NCBI RefSeq assembly: GCF_024713975.1
Contig: NC_091095.1
Location: 19,500,501 to 19,564,500, forward strand
DNA length: 64,000 bases
Origin: Paralichthys olivaceus
Lineage: Eukaryota; Chordata; Actinopteri; Pleuronectiformes; Paralichthyidae
Reading direction: 5' to 3'
Part shown: one piece after another, positions 25,340 to 39,600 of the stretch
How the letters are laid out: each line of letters starts with the position of its first letter
How positions within the stretch are numbered: position 1 is the stretch's first letter
Made by a program: the position numbers and the translations under genes
Notes under the pieces: model-generated
The model's database searches: none
The model's input: the letters and a program-made list of their open reading frames with translations, nothing else
Told to the model about the DNA's origin: nothing

Positions 25340-26110
25340 GTAATAATATTAATAATACTGTAACTTTATTTATAGAGCCCCTTTCAAAACAATCTACCTT
25401 TCTTTACAATAAGAGAAAAAAAGATTAATCAGATTAATGCCAAAGAGAATAAAACAAAGTAAGGTACAGTGTGTAGAATTTTGTGATATCTAGTGTTGAA
25501 ATCACATGTTGAAGCTGAACACACCTCACCTCACCCTCTCCTTCCAAACATGAAAAAGAAGCTGTGGTAGCCTTTAAAAACTCAAAAGGTGTTTAGTCTG
25601 TCCAGTCTGGACTAATGTAAAAAACATGGCAGCCTCCGTAGAGAGGGTCCCCTCGATTTACATATAAAGTATTTAAATATAAAGGGCCTTTTCTGGGGTA
25701 AAGAAAACTACAATTCATACAATTTAGATGAAACAAACTAGTGAAAACATCATGAGGATTATTCTACATTAAATTTCTGAATGAATTAAAATGTCAGGGT
25801 TAAACCACTTAAACATAACTTTAAATAGTTGGGTTTTCAACAGTGTTTTAAAAGATGAGATAGAGTTTGCAGCCCTGACAGAGGCTCTATCACCTTAGTT
25901 TATCAGTCCAGTGACAACCAGGAGTGATGCCTGTCTTCGGAGGGAGCAGGAAAGGACATCGGGCGACAGCAAATCTAATAGGTTGCTTGGGAAATGTTCA
26001 AATTGACTCCAAAAGAAACAGATGAAGTGAAGAGAACCCTAAATTTGTAAGTGCAACTGATGACTGGTTATAAAAGCAACAGATCACAGTTTTAGCAAAG
26101 AGAAATGGTC
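25340..26110. repeat. Older repeat split by a TTAA-flanked element
   Basis: The left half (25360-25459, ACTTTATTTATAGAGCCCCT) and the right half (about 25790-26100, TGTTTTAAAAGATGAGATAG then GTTTGCAGCCCTGACAGAGG) read as parts of one dispersed fish repeat. The element at 25460-25785 sits between them, which suggests nested insertion. Confidence 0.4.
25460..25785. mobile_element. TTAA-type MITE, copy 1 (one end lost)
   Basis: Starts AAGGTACAGTGTGTAGAATT and shares its inside (TCTGGGGTAAAGAAAACTAC, TCATGAGGATTATTCTACAT) with 27545-27732 and, in reverse orientation, 45985-46353. The far terminus is missing. Confidence 0.65.
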
Positions 26111-27029
26111 TCATCCTTGAAATGTACTATATGAGATGAGAATAAGATTTAACCATTGAGTTTACTTGGAGCTACTTTAACCATTTTAATTTACACTCTT
26201 ATATCAATTGTACTAACAATTAACATATACCCATTGGAAAAAACGTATTCGATTTTATCCAGTATTAATTGCAACACCCAGTGCCCTGGTGCTACAGGTG
26301 ACTATATGGATATATTTTTTAATCTAATTATATATTTTTTTAAATTCACGTTGTTGGTTTATCTTCCCATATAAAAATCCTCAGGAAGGACCCTCAAGTA
26401 CCCCCCACTGATTTATATGAAGAGACAGGAGAAAAGTATCACATCAATATTCCTCATATGACTTGCAAAGTTCTCTTGCATTAGGAATAAGACATAATTA
26501 TCAATACTAATTTTATCCTACACAGAAGAAGTCGTACATGTATTTTGAATTGGTCATCCTCATCCTGTACACATACAGAGCTAACCCTGGTGGCAGGAAG
26601 CAGGAAGGATGCTTTGCCTCTGTGATACCATCGGGACTCATCTGGAGCTGATTCACGGATGCTGAATTACAGTCTGATTTATGAGTCATTGAGAGCATCC
26701 AGGAAGTCAACACATGCTTTGATTTAAAACCGTGCTATGAATAAAACCATCATTTCTTTATGTAGAAGCTCAAAACTCCATGCTTAGTTGCTTCTTGTGG
26801 AGTCACCTCTTGACCCCAGAGATTAGAATCACGTTTCTCATGTGAGTTCTGCAAAAGCTGTAGGATAAGATTCTTTGAATTTGTCCTCACTTAGGTTTGC
26901 ATCTTTCTGCGGTAAATTCCACCTTCCAGGAATGCCAACTAACCACTGTCAGCCCCTCCCACATTCCTCAGTAACAGTTCGTGTTAAAAGAAGGAGCAAC
27001 GGTCACATGACTAAGTGTTTCTTGGCTGC

Positions 27030-27071
27030 ATTCACACCTGTACTCTGAGCTGTCCACTTGTGATCGTATCA
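27030..27071. repeat. End fragment of the 1941-2297 type element
   Basis: Reads TTCACACCTGTACTC then GAGCTGTCCACTTGTGATCG, the same arm as at 2248-2296. No second arm was found nearby. Confidence 0.4.
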
Positions 27072-27544
27072 CAATGATAGTTGATGATGCCATGTCTGAA
27101 CAGGACCATTGCCAGTGTGCAAAACTGTTGTGAGGACTCGCCTCCTCCCAGCTCAGGATTGTGCGTCATGACTGCTGACAGACAAGAGCTGAACAAAACT
27201 GGGTGCGATAAAAATACATGAATCACAAACTGATAAACATGCAAACCTCCACCATGTGTGCACTAAATACTAACTTAATTCTCGTGTACTTTTCAATTTA
27301 CTTTCTTTTGGTCTTCTCTCACATGAAAGGTTATTACAATGTGCTGAAGCAGCTGCTGGTTTTTGGCAGGTGCACCAGGTTGAGTTTAGCTAACATTAGC
27401 AGCTACAATGTACCTGTAACACTATTTTAATATTTGATTGATGCTTTAAGGTTATGTTTGAGCAAACATTCTTCTAGTTATGATTTATAAGATATATTAT
27501 ATGATAGAAACAAATAGTTTCCACTTTATTCTGTTTGTTTTTTA

Positions 27545-27732
27545 AAGTTACAGTGTGTAGAATTTTGTGATATTTAGTATTTGAATATAAAGGATCTTTT
27601 CTGGGGTAAAGAAAATTACAATTCAGACAATTTAGATGAAAGGAACTAGTGAAAACATCATGAGGATTATTCTACATTAAATTTCTGCCAATAGATCCCT
27701 TTCACCTAAATCTTACACACTGGACCTTTAAT
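27545..27732. mobile_element. TTAA-type MITE, copy 2 (complete ends, short inside)
   Basis: The left end reads TTAAAGTTACAGTGTGTAG, the right end CTTACACACTGGACCTTTAA. The termini are imperfect inverted repeats and TTAA flanks both sides. The inside equals copy 1 with an internal deletion. A TTAA target suggests a piggyBac-like transposase source, by inference only. Confidence 0.75.
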
Positions 27733-29714
27733 GTAAACCTGAATATCTTTAAACAGTTTGTCAGGCAAACTAACAACAATCAATATTTTTGGATTATCCA
27801 TAAAACTACAAGTGGATCAATCCATCATTACAAGCAATTGCAACTGAGCATTTACTGAGACGGATTTAATGATGAATGAAATGAGGGCGATGTTCTACAC
27901 GTTCGTCCTGAGGAGGACATTAATGTCTGAACCAAATGTCAAGTCAATCAGCTAATAGTTAAAATATTTCAGTTTGGACTTAAGTGTTGGACCAACTGAT
28001 CTACAACCATCCTCAAAGGCTTTCCACCACCAAATGAAACGGTTTGACTTCGTGTGTTTCTGCTTTAGCCTTCACGACAACTATTATAGCTGTTAATCCT
28101 CAGTGGGATGTGACTGCAGGGTGGGGCCCTCACAAAAAAAGTGGAAATGGAAAATCCACCATCACACCTGCCTCAGTGCCAGAAACACAAGGAGGGGGAA
28201 AGAATGTGTGGAATCACTCTCCTTATGGGTAAGGTTATAGTGTAATTGCAGAATATCTCAAAAGCCAGCCGCCCACACAGATCAACAAACCCCCTCCCAA
28301 AAATCTGTTCCAAACATAAGCATATGCACGGCTGTAAACTAGATGAGGAGGTACAACCCTCTCACTGCAGCGAGAGTGAGACTCTGACACACTGCGGACG
28401 ATAAGACGCCTGACAGATGAAACCGCTTTGACATTAGACTCTCATCACTCCATCATCTGCTGTGTTACATCCTAACAACCCAACACAGGCTTTCTCTGAC
28501 TCCCATCAGCCTGTGGCACATGTCTGCCTGTGTGCAACACGCAGCGTGAGCCCATGCATACAGTGTACAATTAAATCCTACATATATATGAATTTATTTA
28601 GGTCGAGGGAACTTGGTTGAAGTCAGATGAAGTGGGTCTAAGTTTGCTTGCATGCCATCTGCAGCACCTATACACAAGTGCTGTTGATCACAGTTATATT
28701 TTTGCTCCAGGAGGATGATGATCTAGTAAACATCTCACAGATACACTCATGACATGTTTTCCTCAGGGCCGCTGAAATTGCTCCACTGAGACAGACACAA
28801 AAGGACCTTCACAGATGTCTAGTTTACATCAGAATGAAAGCATTCACATGGTCCGATTTATGATTTGTGATTCTGTAATTGACCCGGAGTAAAGTAATGT
28901 GGATGTTTTCTCACTTTCACAGCCGACTGACAATGTAACATAATCACACAGAGTTTAGAGGCCCTCAAGAATCCCCTCCAGTCAAATCAGGGAATTCTAA
29001 AGAGATTAAAAACTTTACAGCTTTGTCCTGCAGTTGTGAGTGAAGACTGAAAATCTATTCAAACCGATTCAAATCAAAGTCAGATTTAATCATGCAGGAA
29101 TTGACAGTCAGAACTCAAGACTATTGAAAGCTCAATCCTGGCTTTGTAGTAAGACATTGTTGCAGAGCTACATTTACAACTGTCTTGTTATCCAATAAAT
29201 CAAGTAAATGACTTGGCCAAAAAAACAATCAGTACTGGGTCACTAGATATTCTATACAACAACTTGAAGTCATATTAATGAAAGGCCGTACGATCAGTAA
29301 ATACAGACAAGAGCTGCATGTGAAACAGCTAATTCAAACTCACTTGGTTGAATGGCAGACAGGGTGAGACAATGCAGACGGAGGAATTATTCTTCTGTTT
29401 GCTGCTGGAAGTTCAAGCCTTCTTTAAATACTTGTGAGCTAAGGCAGAGAGGACACACCCTCCTGCTGCATAGTCGACTACAATCATTTAGGGTAGGGCA
29501 AAAGAAAACACCCCCATCATCCTTTCTATGCTGCTCCTAATTTGAGTGCAATCGGTGCATATCAGGCCACATATTTGTGATACCAGCTCCAGTCGATCAA
29601 TGTCTTACAGCTGAACTATTTCTCATAAGTTGTTATATTATTTATCATTACTATAACTACTTATTTACTTTTATTATTGGAGTCCACGTTCAGGCTTGTG
29701 ACCCAGGCTTCTCC

Positions 29715-30270
29715 TTAATTCCCTCCACCAATGATTTTATGTTTTCATTGTCTGTCTGTAGGATTACAAAAACTACTGAACAGATTTTATTGAAACTTGG
29801 TGCAAGGGTGGGGTATCAGCCAAGGAAGAGCTCATCCAGTTTTTTTCACATTTCACATATAATGAATAATAGTATAAAAAAAGGATAATTGTTTATATGC
29901 CATTTTAGTTGAGGTCCATCAAAGAGGTTTTTGTCTGTCTTTGTCTGATAGTTATGGAAAACTACTGGCTAGATGTCACTGATGTCACTGCCATGAACCT
30001 TGGTGGAAGGATGTGGCAATACTCAGACGAGAACCTCTTACATTTTGGTGTGGATCCAGATCAGGGGCAAATTCAGGATTTCTTTTCACTTTTTTCGAGA
30101 TTCAAGATTTCTCTGAAAGTAAATCATGGGTCTTGTTTAGGGGGCTGGTTTTTATGAGTGTTTGCAAGTTGGTGCAGATCCAAATAAAAATCTGGATCCA
30201 GTGAATTGAAATGTGGTTTTGTAAAGGGACTGTTGGGCCTTGGTGGAGGTTTGTGCTGAGTGACCTTAGT
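29715..30270 (+). repeat. Dispersed fish repeat, two tandem fragments (copy B)
   Basis: One fragment at about 29715-29850 (GTCTGTAGGATTACAAAAAC) is followed by a longer one at 29910-30270 (GGTGTGGATCCAGATCAGGG, GGACTGTTGGGCCTTGGTGG). Same family as 24070-24350. Confidence 0.6.
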
Positions 30271-32214
30271 TTCAATGAAATGTTAGATCCAGGAATTTTG
30301 TTTTCACTTCCTTTAACATTGCAAAATCTTGCAATTGTTGTTAAATGTTTAGAGGATACTGCACATTTTGTGTGAAGGATCATTTTTGCAGAGCTATTCG
30401 TCTTGTTCAATAATGAATTCATTTATTCATCTTTTCTATTCAAGTGTCCCAGAAAAACATGGCACCCTGAAACTGCTAAATTAAATTCTGCCGTTATCGG
30501 TTAAACCCTGTGCGTTTCCTTCTGTGACATGTCCAAATGTTTTTTTAGGAGAGGATTTTCTTAAGGCCTATAAGAAAGTCAACGGTTGTTTCACCCACTG
30601 CGTGTGTGTGTGGGAGGATCCACACCTTGTTGCTGAAGGTCTAAACGTCTGTCAGGGAGTGGGTTTCCACCTGTTTGTCTAAAATCTCATACTTATGACT
30701 GCATCAATGAATCATTTGACTTATCCACACAGACTGGTTGAGTAGGTTTTCACAGTTTCTTAGTTGTGTGACAGGTCAGCTCTGAATTACACTGGAGAAA
30801 TTCAGTGGCTAATCAACGTGTGTCAAGTCTGAAATAGAGTATTACATTCATTTGTTTGTGATTCCATTGTAAATGGAAAACAGAGCTAATTACAAAGCCT
30901 CCAATGTGACATGTCAGTGACAGGAAAACTAAGCGGATATGCTCACATGGCTGTTCGGTCTTTATTGGTGATGAGTTTTCTAATGAACTCCATTTCTTTT
31001 TGTGTTATGTTGTGTGGTGTGGAATTTTCCAAATGCCATTTTTTGTGTTTGTTTGTGTTGGTAACTCCATGACAACAGGGTAGATCAAACATCCACCTGA
31101 TTCATACACATCGTACACAGCTCACACACAGAAAAGATGTATGTATGTGTATATATATATACATCTATTCAACAAAGACAATGTTGTAACTAAAGGCTGA
31201 CTGAGGCCACACACTTCTCGTGGGCCTGGCACACCTTCTTACATCCATCATTCGTTTTTCTTTCACAACAGAACTAGAATTGCTGTCTCGCAGTTGTTTG
31301 CCTGTCGAGCTGCAGGAAATATGGTCAAAATCTCTCCTTCTGTTCCAGAGAGGGTTAAATCAAGAACAGAGCAGTTTCTCTGTAGAACATTGTCATGCTG
31401 AAGACAACTTTTGGGATATATAATGTCACAAAATGTCATCACTACATCATGTTATCCTATTAGGAATTTTTTCATAAATAGCACCATCATTCTTTAGTCA
31501 GACCTTTGGCCACAGAAATCTAATCCCTTCATCTTTGATTTCAAGTGAACATTTCTGTCAATTCCTCACTGTTTTGAAATAAAATATTTGAACATGTTTT
31601 TGTAAAAACAAAAAGGTCACAGTGAGTCACAAAGGAATCTTGTGGAAGGCAGTGACACAATGTGTGCGGTTTTATTAATGGATCTGTGACATACTGTGGA
31701 ACCATATATTCTCATATACTAACGCTTCATACAACCTTTAAAGGCAAATTTGCTTGAGAACTATGCAGCGCTCTAATGAACAGTTGATAGCTTTTTTTCA
31801 CAATTTCAACAGTTTTAAAGCTTATCAAAGCAATAAGCCAGCATCGCTGCATGCCAATCCATCAGGCCTTTTTATTAGACTGTTTCTGCATGCATCTGAG
31901 TGTGTTGTGTCAGTCAAGACATCTGTACGCACACACAATTGAAGAAAAGCAACATTGGTTATCAAGCACTCACACACATTAATCTAGACAATTCAGTTAA
32001 GGTGTTTGTGACACATGCTGTGAAGCATGAGGCTCTCGGACCCTCGGGGTCACCATGATTGACGTTCTCCCAAACAAGTGGAACAAACAGAGTCACGAGA
32101 CACACAAAAATAAAAACAAACACCCACTTGCTCTTTCACAAACAAACACTTGAGAAAGTGAAGGACAGTTGAGAGACAGGACGACGGTGGCAGTGAGTCC
32201 AGCGCTCTGTCTGA

Positions 32215-33622
32215 TCAGAGCAGCAGGTCTGTGACTGAAGGCAGCAGCTCGGCCAACTCCGACTCGACGTTGGCGATCTGAGTGACGGGGTTGCCACGGA
32301 GATCGAGGCACTTCAGCTTGGGGCAGGAGGCCAGCGGCTGAAGATCTGCTAGTGTCGAGATTTCTGTGGTTTTGGGTTAATGAAAAAGATTTCCTGCATG
32401 CTGGGGATGAATAATTTGAGTTGCAATGAATAGAAGGAGATATGAGTCAGATATTCCAAACGTGTAAAAGTAAGAGCCACATGTCAAATGTGACACTGAG
32501 ATATGAATTAATCTTTCTAAATACATAATTGGAATCCTAAATTTAGACAGGAATGTACTGAAACTGATTCAACTGTCATTAGAAGTAAGAAAAAACACTT
32601 GAACATAGTGTCAGTGTAAAAACCTGCGGACTTCATTAACTCCTCTTGTGTGTGTCAGGGGAAGTGAAGCATGAAGGGGAAGAATTGTGCATCGATAGTG
32701 TTATTAAGTGTCTTTTCCTATCTTAATTGAGCTGTTTTCTGTGTGAGATTGCAGAGCTGATTGTGTTGACTCGATCCATAGGTAAAGTTTCAGCTTAAAA
32801 ACTAATTATTTGTTCATTGAGCTGGTTGGTGCAGCAATTTTATAAACTCAGTAAACCCCATCCTAGTGTATAGTGTGTGTTCTGCACCACGCTCTTCACG
32901 CTGTCATGTCCTCGCAGTCCACCAGGGATGTTTTGCAGCGACGAGCCGTGCACACTCAGAGCTGATTCACACATTTCTTGAGTCACTAGTTCACTGCGAG
33001 GGCAGCATAGACATGTAATATAAAGTTGTGCGAACAGGACGTTCTCCAACAAACAGCCTCGAGAATCTGAATCTTTGATCTGAAAGGATACTGTTATTCT
33101 TCAAGGAGACTTCCTCCAGTTTAGGAAGATGATACAGACCCTCCAGGTTTTCTATGGAGTTGTTATCAGCCTCTAAGACCTGCAAGCGTGAAGATGTCAT
33201 GTCATTGCAGGAAAATCAATGAATATGAATCTTTCCTGCTGTTATCTAACAAGCGTAGGACACACAAACGAAGAAAAGAAACTGGGTAGAAGAGACGATT
33301 TGATTATCACCTCGAGACACTGCAACATAGCGAACTGGGGAGGCAACCGCTGCAGCTGATTCGACGACAGATTGATATGGGTGACCAGTAACAACTGGTC
33401 GAGGTGGCACAAAGTGGTCAGATTCTGTTAAAATACAAAATACAGGAGGTTCAGGATAACGTCACTTCGGGTCACTCTAAAATATGACTTGTCATTATTC
33501 TCAACCTTGTCCGAGATGCTGAAGACGCGCACTTCAGCATACTCCATTTTCATGATGGTGTTTTCAATCATGAACTTGCTGCACAGGTCACTGTAATACT
33601 CGGAGCGCATGGAATCCACTTC
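32215..33622 (-). CDS. rabggta: rabggta exons 13-16: C-terminal leucine-rich repeats
   Basis: The exons encode [45 protein letters not shown] and [14 protein letters not shown], ending TDLLL and TGA at 32217-32215. The LxxLxLxxNxL periodicity is plain. The LRR part of the mammalian subunit is not catalytic. Confidence 0.93.
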
Positions 33623-36600
33623 CTGCAGGAGGAAACAAAAACATCTTTCAGTCAGTCATCAGCTTTTTTCCCAGCTCAGTACCACAGACTGCACAGGGGT
33701 GGTGCTCACTCTCAGTGTTTGGAAATGATCAAGTGTCTCCTTCTCGTATCCCAGAGGGTCTAGCGCCCTCATCAGGAGGATAATGGTCAGTAAGCACCCT
33801 GTGTGGAGGAGAGTGGATCAATGGCAACGTGAAAACAGCAAATTACAGTATTTTGTATTTAGTGTTGAAGACTTAATGGATTTAAAAGCACTTACACTTA
33901 TTGAGCGGCTCCAGTTCTTGTAGCTGATTGCATGAGTGTAGCTCTGACTGTAACACAGAGGTCTTCTCTACTGACAGCTCACTTCTAAAGAGAAACAACT
34001 CACTCAGATCTTACTACTTCACAAAAATAAAGATAGACGATCTGGTGCTAAGACTTTACCTAAAGAGTTCCTGATCCGTAGCAGAGTCCCGACAATAACT
34101 CTCAGTTCGACCTGAGGGAGTTAAAATACTGAGACTTCAAGAAAGCTTTGGGAAATAAAGTATATATTTCTAATCCAGGCACTGATGGAGGAAGATATTA
34201 AAATATAAACCATATGTCTGACCTGTGTAGAGAGCACAGTCTCTGTGAGTGGGTTTTTCAGTCCAGTGCACGGTCAGATTGTGTTCGTTGGTGATGTCAC
34301 TTATCGTTCCAGGAGGAAGATCACAAATCTGTGCCAGTGTTAAGGTTAAAAAAAAACTGAAGATTGTTTCACAAGTTAACAGTAGGAGTTTCTTTCCAAA
34401 ACCAATTACCCCCTTAAAAAACTTATATAATGTCACATTGTGAATGGAATGACTAAATATTCATTTAAACTTTATCATAACAGTAAAGTAGACTTTAACC
34501 AGTAACATCACAACTGAACAATAACTTTCATTTTGAAATTAAAATTACAATTACACATTTCGAGAGTAAATAATGAGATTTTGCCAAAGAGAGAAGTAAA
34601 GGTAAGAAACGTTTAAGATGGACTGAAGGGTGTGGCCACAGTCTAATCTGAAAAAAAAAGCATTTATGTGAAACTATGAAAGAAAAGAACTATGAATGAA
34701 CAGATGAAATAGCAGCTGATGAGCTTGCATGTCAATAGATCCATTTCCATCAAAACAGAATGAACTGTGATGAAAAACATATGTAAGTATTACAACCCAC
34801 TTTCCTAAATTAACTGTAGAAAGTATGTTTCTTAAACACATGTTATTTTTGAAAGCAGAATCACTCTTGTTTTTTTTCCATTTTGGAATGACACCAACAT
34901 TTTTTCTGTCTCCCTCCAACACACAGCTCATCCTCTGAGTTCAGACACAAAGCGTCCTCCTGCAGCTGTGAGGACTTGTTCTGATCGACATTTCGGAACA
35001 AGATTCCCCCTAAAATGCATTTTCTCCCGCTGTCTCTCTGAATACACTGTGTTGTCTGTGTCACGGTACACTGACAAGACATGACAAAACCCCAGACATC
35101 ATCTCGAGGCAACAACAAACACACCGGTACACTTGTGGTGCACATACACAGCATGTTTTCAGTTTATGGTATTTGTAAAATGAACAGAACTGAATGTTAT
35201 AATAGTGGCACACGGTGACAGTCAGCATTAATACCTGTGGAGGTAACCTGTCAAATCTCTGTCAAACAAGAAAAGGATACCCAGACAGGGCTGTGTTTAA
35301 AGCGGGGGTGCACACTCCTCCACTCCACTCTTTGGGGCTGACCGTCAAGGACCAGCAGCAGACCCACCGACAGCGCCTGACAAACAGAAGCGCAGGGAGG
35401 AAGGTTTGTGAATCCCAGCGGGCACCACATGTACATGACACCACTTTATTTCTCCTCAATACAAGTTTGTGTTCAGGAAACTCTCCACACAGAGCACAAC
35501 AGCAAATATCAGGCCTCATGTAAGAATGTTTTCATCTTCTTATCCTCAACTTTTTTCTTTAAAAAATGTTCATGAGGTGTGTTCCTGAGATCATTACGAT
35601 CGCAACCCCCCCCCCCCCAAAAAAGGATAAAGATACTTGTTCCAGTTTCATTCACAATGAAAACATATGGGGGGGGTGAAACATACCCTTTACATGTGTT
35701 GTATATACCTCAATCAGACAATAATGAGTTTGTGACATTTCATGACAATTTCATGACAATTTCATGACATTCTTCGACAACATACATAAATAAGCTGTAG
35801 ATCACATCCCCAATCTTATTGTCGGAAAAAAGGTGAATGCATTACTAAAATATCTATATGAGCTTTCATTCGTGTCTTTAGACGCAGAGATACGTTAAAG
35901 AACTATGAATGATTGAAACTCATCACATGACATGGAATAGTTTTCTTCAGTTTGTCTCTGACAGGTGTGAAAACAATACCCTACTTGATCTGCTACACTC
36001 AAGTAAAAATACCACATGGTAAAATTAGAAAACCGGCCAGCGACAGTCATGTGACAGTCATAAAGATATTAGACGGGATAATACTATACCCTACTGAGGG
36101 TGATACTGGATAGTGATATGCACGATGACCTGAAGCCAGCTTTTGAAGTGAGAACAAATCCCATGTAAATACCTACATTTTCATGATCTGAATATACCAG
36201 AGTCATAGTATAATGGCACTCAGTAGAGCATGTATGTCTGCCAAGTCCCAATAGTCCTCTTAAATTCAATCCAGCTGTACCAAATTTCACACACTCAGAT
36301 ATGAGTCATCTATATGTGGCTGATTTTTCCATGAATTATTTCCCTGGGAAATCAGTGACAATCATGAACCACACAATGTTAAAGAAAGTGAATGAAAATC
36401 ACTGGATCTGCATCTAATGGGTTCTTTCCTGACCCAGACTGCTTCCTTCCACCAAGTTTTGTGGTAGTCCATAGAGTAGTTCTTACCTCATCTTGCTAAC
36501 ATACAATCAAACCATAAAAAAACAGGAAGGTGTGAAAGCAACCTCCTTGGCGAAGGTAAGATTCAGTACAGGAAGTTCATTCTACATTAAATTGTATCAT

Positions 36601-39600
36601 TTCATGACTCACACTATAAGTCTGGACCATTAGGGCATTTGAATCTAAAAGAAAACTGTAAATACAAGAAGACAGAGATGTTCTAAATCACTTCCACATG
36701 CCCCTTCAGAACAAATATCGTCAGACAACTGTCTCTCTCAGAGTAACTGTTGATCACTTGTGATTATTTTGACCAAAGATGTCAAGAATTGTTTCCTTCT
36801 AGAAAATATCCACTTGAAATGTAAACCATAACCAAATATAACGTTTGCATAAATAAACATACTCACATTAACAGGCCTGGAGAAGGCAACAGCTACTCTC
36901 TCATCATCCCGACTGACGTACACGCAGCTTATCATCTCCTCACGTTCGGCTGCAAAGACACAGAAACTGTTTGATAAATGTTCCTGATCAAGCACATAAC
37001 TGTAAGTACAGGTAGACTGCTTTGTACTTTAATCCATATTTGTACAAGTAGACACAATTTCAGACATAAATACCTCTGCCTAGCAACCACCGATAATAGA
37101 ACCAAGCACTCTGGTCATTGGGGTCGGTGAAGAAAGCGTTTTGTACAAGTTCATATTCTGAAATGAAAAATAAATAAATAAGAGCAGTTAGATGCTGAGT
37201 GTGTTTGATTGCACATCAGACATCACATACAAAGTGCTGCTATCTACAGTCATTGTAAATCCTCAAAATGCCCACTTCTGTTGCCATTGTTGTCACGCTT
37301 ACCTTTGAGCAGCTGCTCTTCACAGACGCGATGGGAGTGGGTTTGCGGAGAAGGTGGCGGGGAGGTCTGAGGGGGCTTGTGGCACGGTGACGAGTGCTCA
37401 GGAGACACCGGGTGGAGGAGCGGCAGCAAGGTGCTGCGGTAGTGCCAGCTGGAGTAGTTGGAAAAGTTAGAGCCGATGAGACGATCGGTGAACTGCAACT
37501 CCTGATCCACAGGTACGCCAGACATCTTCACAACCATCCTGCGATAATCCCAACAATGGACTGGTCCAAAAAAGAGAATATGGTGCAATAGAGCATTTAA
37601 AGCATGGAAATATGTCAGGATGTAACATAAAATACATTTAGAAAGTATTCAAACATGTTTCACATTTTGTTATGTTCTAGCCTTTTGCTAAAATTGTTTA
37701 TATTGTGTTTTCCCCTCATCAATCTTCACACAACATGACAAAGCAAAGATGTGGTTTTGGAAATGTTGGCAAAGAAAATACTGAAATATCACATTGATAT
37801 CTGAGTCTTTACTAAGTACTTAATTGAAGTGCCTTTGGCAAAGAGTCTTCTCGGGTGATTAGCTTTACACTATTTGAGACTGCAACTTGACAAAATGTGG
37901 AGAAAGTGATAGAGACTGAATACCCTTTGAATCGCTGAATCTGTATAAACCGACTTTTTCTTCTCCTTTACTCACAGTTGCGGTCGTCCAGGCTGAGGCA
38001 GCGATCACACAGGCTCAGCTCTCTGACCCAATCCGGTCGAGGCAAGCGGACCGAGACCCACGCTCTGTGGTACCAACTGCCGTACGACTTCGGGTTTATC
38101 TTCAGACAAGACTCTAAAAACGACAACTCGGCCTCGCAAATCTTTTGCACTTCATCCTCGTCCCTGGAGAGGACATCGAGAAACAAAACCATTATTCTCC
38201 TGTAAAATCTGAGATTAATATTTACCCATCAAAAGGTGTCAAATATTAAAGTCTGAATCTACAAGTGACGGAATAACTGGTAGTGACTTTACTTCACAGT
38301 CTCCAGGTGCATTAAGATTTCTCTTCTGTAGTTCCAGAGGGTTGCAAAGTCTGGGTTGGATGACAGCAGCTGCTGGGTCAGCTGGAGAGCTTCATCATCC
38401 CAAATACCCTCCTTCCTCTGTCACACAGGAGAAAGTGAGGATGTGAGGAAAATAAGCAGAGGCAGAAAATCAGGGAAAGGACAAAAGCGAAATGAGCACA
38501 AGAAAAAACAAACAGCTGAAACAATAATAGATCCTGCTCAGTCAGTGAAACTACAATTTTACTATTCGTTTTTCTTGTGGTAAACAAATGTGTGAATCAG
38601 CTCCAAGCCCACTTGTTCTCTCATGTCAAAGATATACTGTATCATGTTTCATTTAAAAAGGTTTAGTACCTTTCAGAAACAGCTGTGGAAAACTGTAGTT
38701 TTTGGGCAAACATTACTCAAAGAGGAGTAATAATACATTAATAAGGACTAACTGAGCTGATTAGTTAGAATGAACTGGGGACTGAAGCAACAATAATCCA
38801 CAGAGCCCATGGTCTTTGTAACAATAATGTGGTGGTAAGATATATCAAGCTTTAACTATGCAGACAATTTGGTCCAGATATTCTGTGGACTTTCACATAA
38901 GAAGAACGGAGTAGGAGATTGTTCGGCTCAGAGATGTGCACAGCAACAGGAGACAGGATATGATATAAATTATGTTGTGGAAATCCTTTGTTTTTCCACA
39001 TCGACACTGGCATCAGGCCTTATCACCAAAGGCTCTCAAATCTCATTGTCTTTCCAAGTTATCATCTTCCTCTGCGTCTTCTACGTTTATATCTCCTGTT
39101 TTCATCCTGATATATTTCTATTCTTTTTCTTGTTTGTTCCGTCACATGTCGGAAATGTCATCAACACTGAATTCTTCAGACATTATTTTCACATGGGCTT
39201 ACTCTGTAATTCCCCAGACAATAACCAGGGGGCTGGCATGAAAAAGTGTCTGTAACTGACCCAGACATTTGTGTTCTCACATACAGCCCCCTCGGATAAA
39301 TTCAGAAGACAGACCGGAGTTCGAAAGCAGCTTTACAACTGGTTTTGATCTTTTCACTTGAATTGTTGACAGTGAGAAAAACTGAATTTTACCAACCTCT
39401 GGGGGAAACAACTAATATTACATCTAACATAACATTTCTCATGAAGAATCTGTTAAGAGTGAATAAAACAGACCTTAGAAAAACAGGCGTCTCGTGCGGC
39501 CACGTAAACCTTCAGCTTCTTCTCTCGCTCCTTTCTTTTCTCCTCCTCCTGCTGGGCTGTAGATTTGATCTTCAGTCGTCCGTGCTGTTAAGAGAAAAAG

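Larger units (their letters stand above)
26111..32214. other. tgm1 upstream / rabggta downstream spacer
   Basis: No coding exon is seen. It should hold the non-coding first exon and promoter of tgm1, which I cannot place. AATAAA on the minus strand at 31876-31871, about 340 nt past the rabggta stop, is a plausible poly(A) signal for that gene. Repeats in this stretch are listed separately. Confidence 0.45.

Noticed and set aside
38869-39255. 128-aa plus-strand frame
   Set aside because: Overlaps a dispersed repeat inside rabggta intron 2 and is antisense to the gene; no motif.
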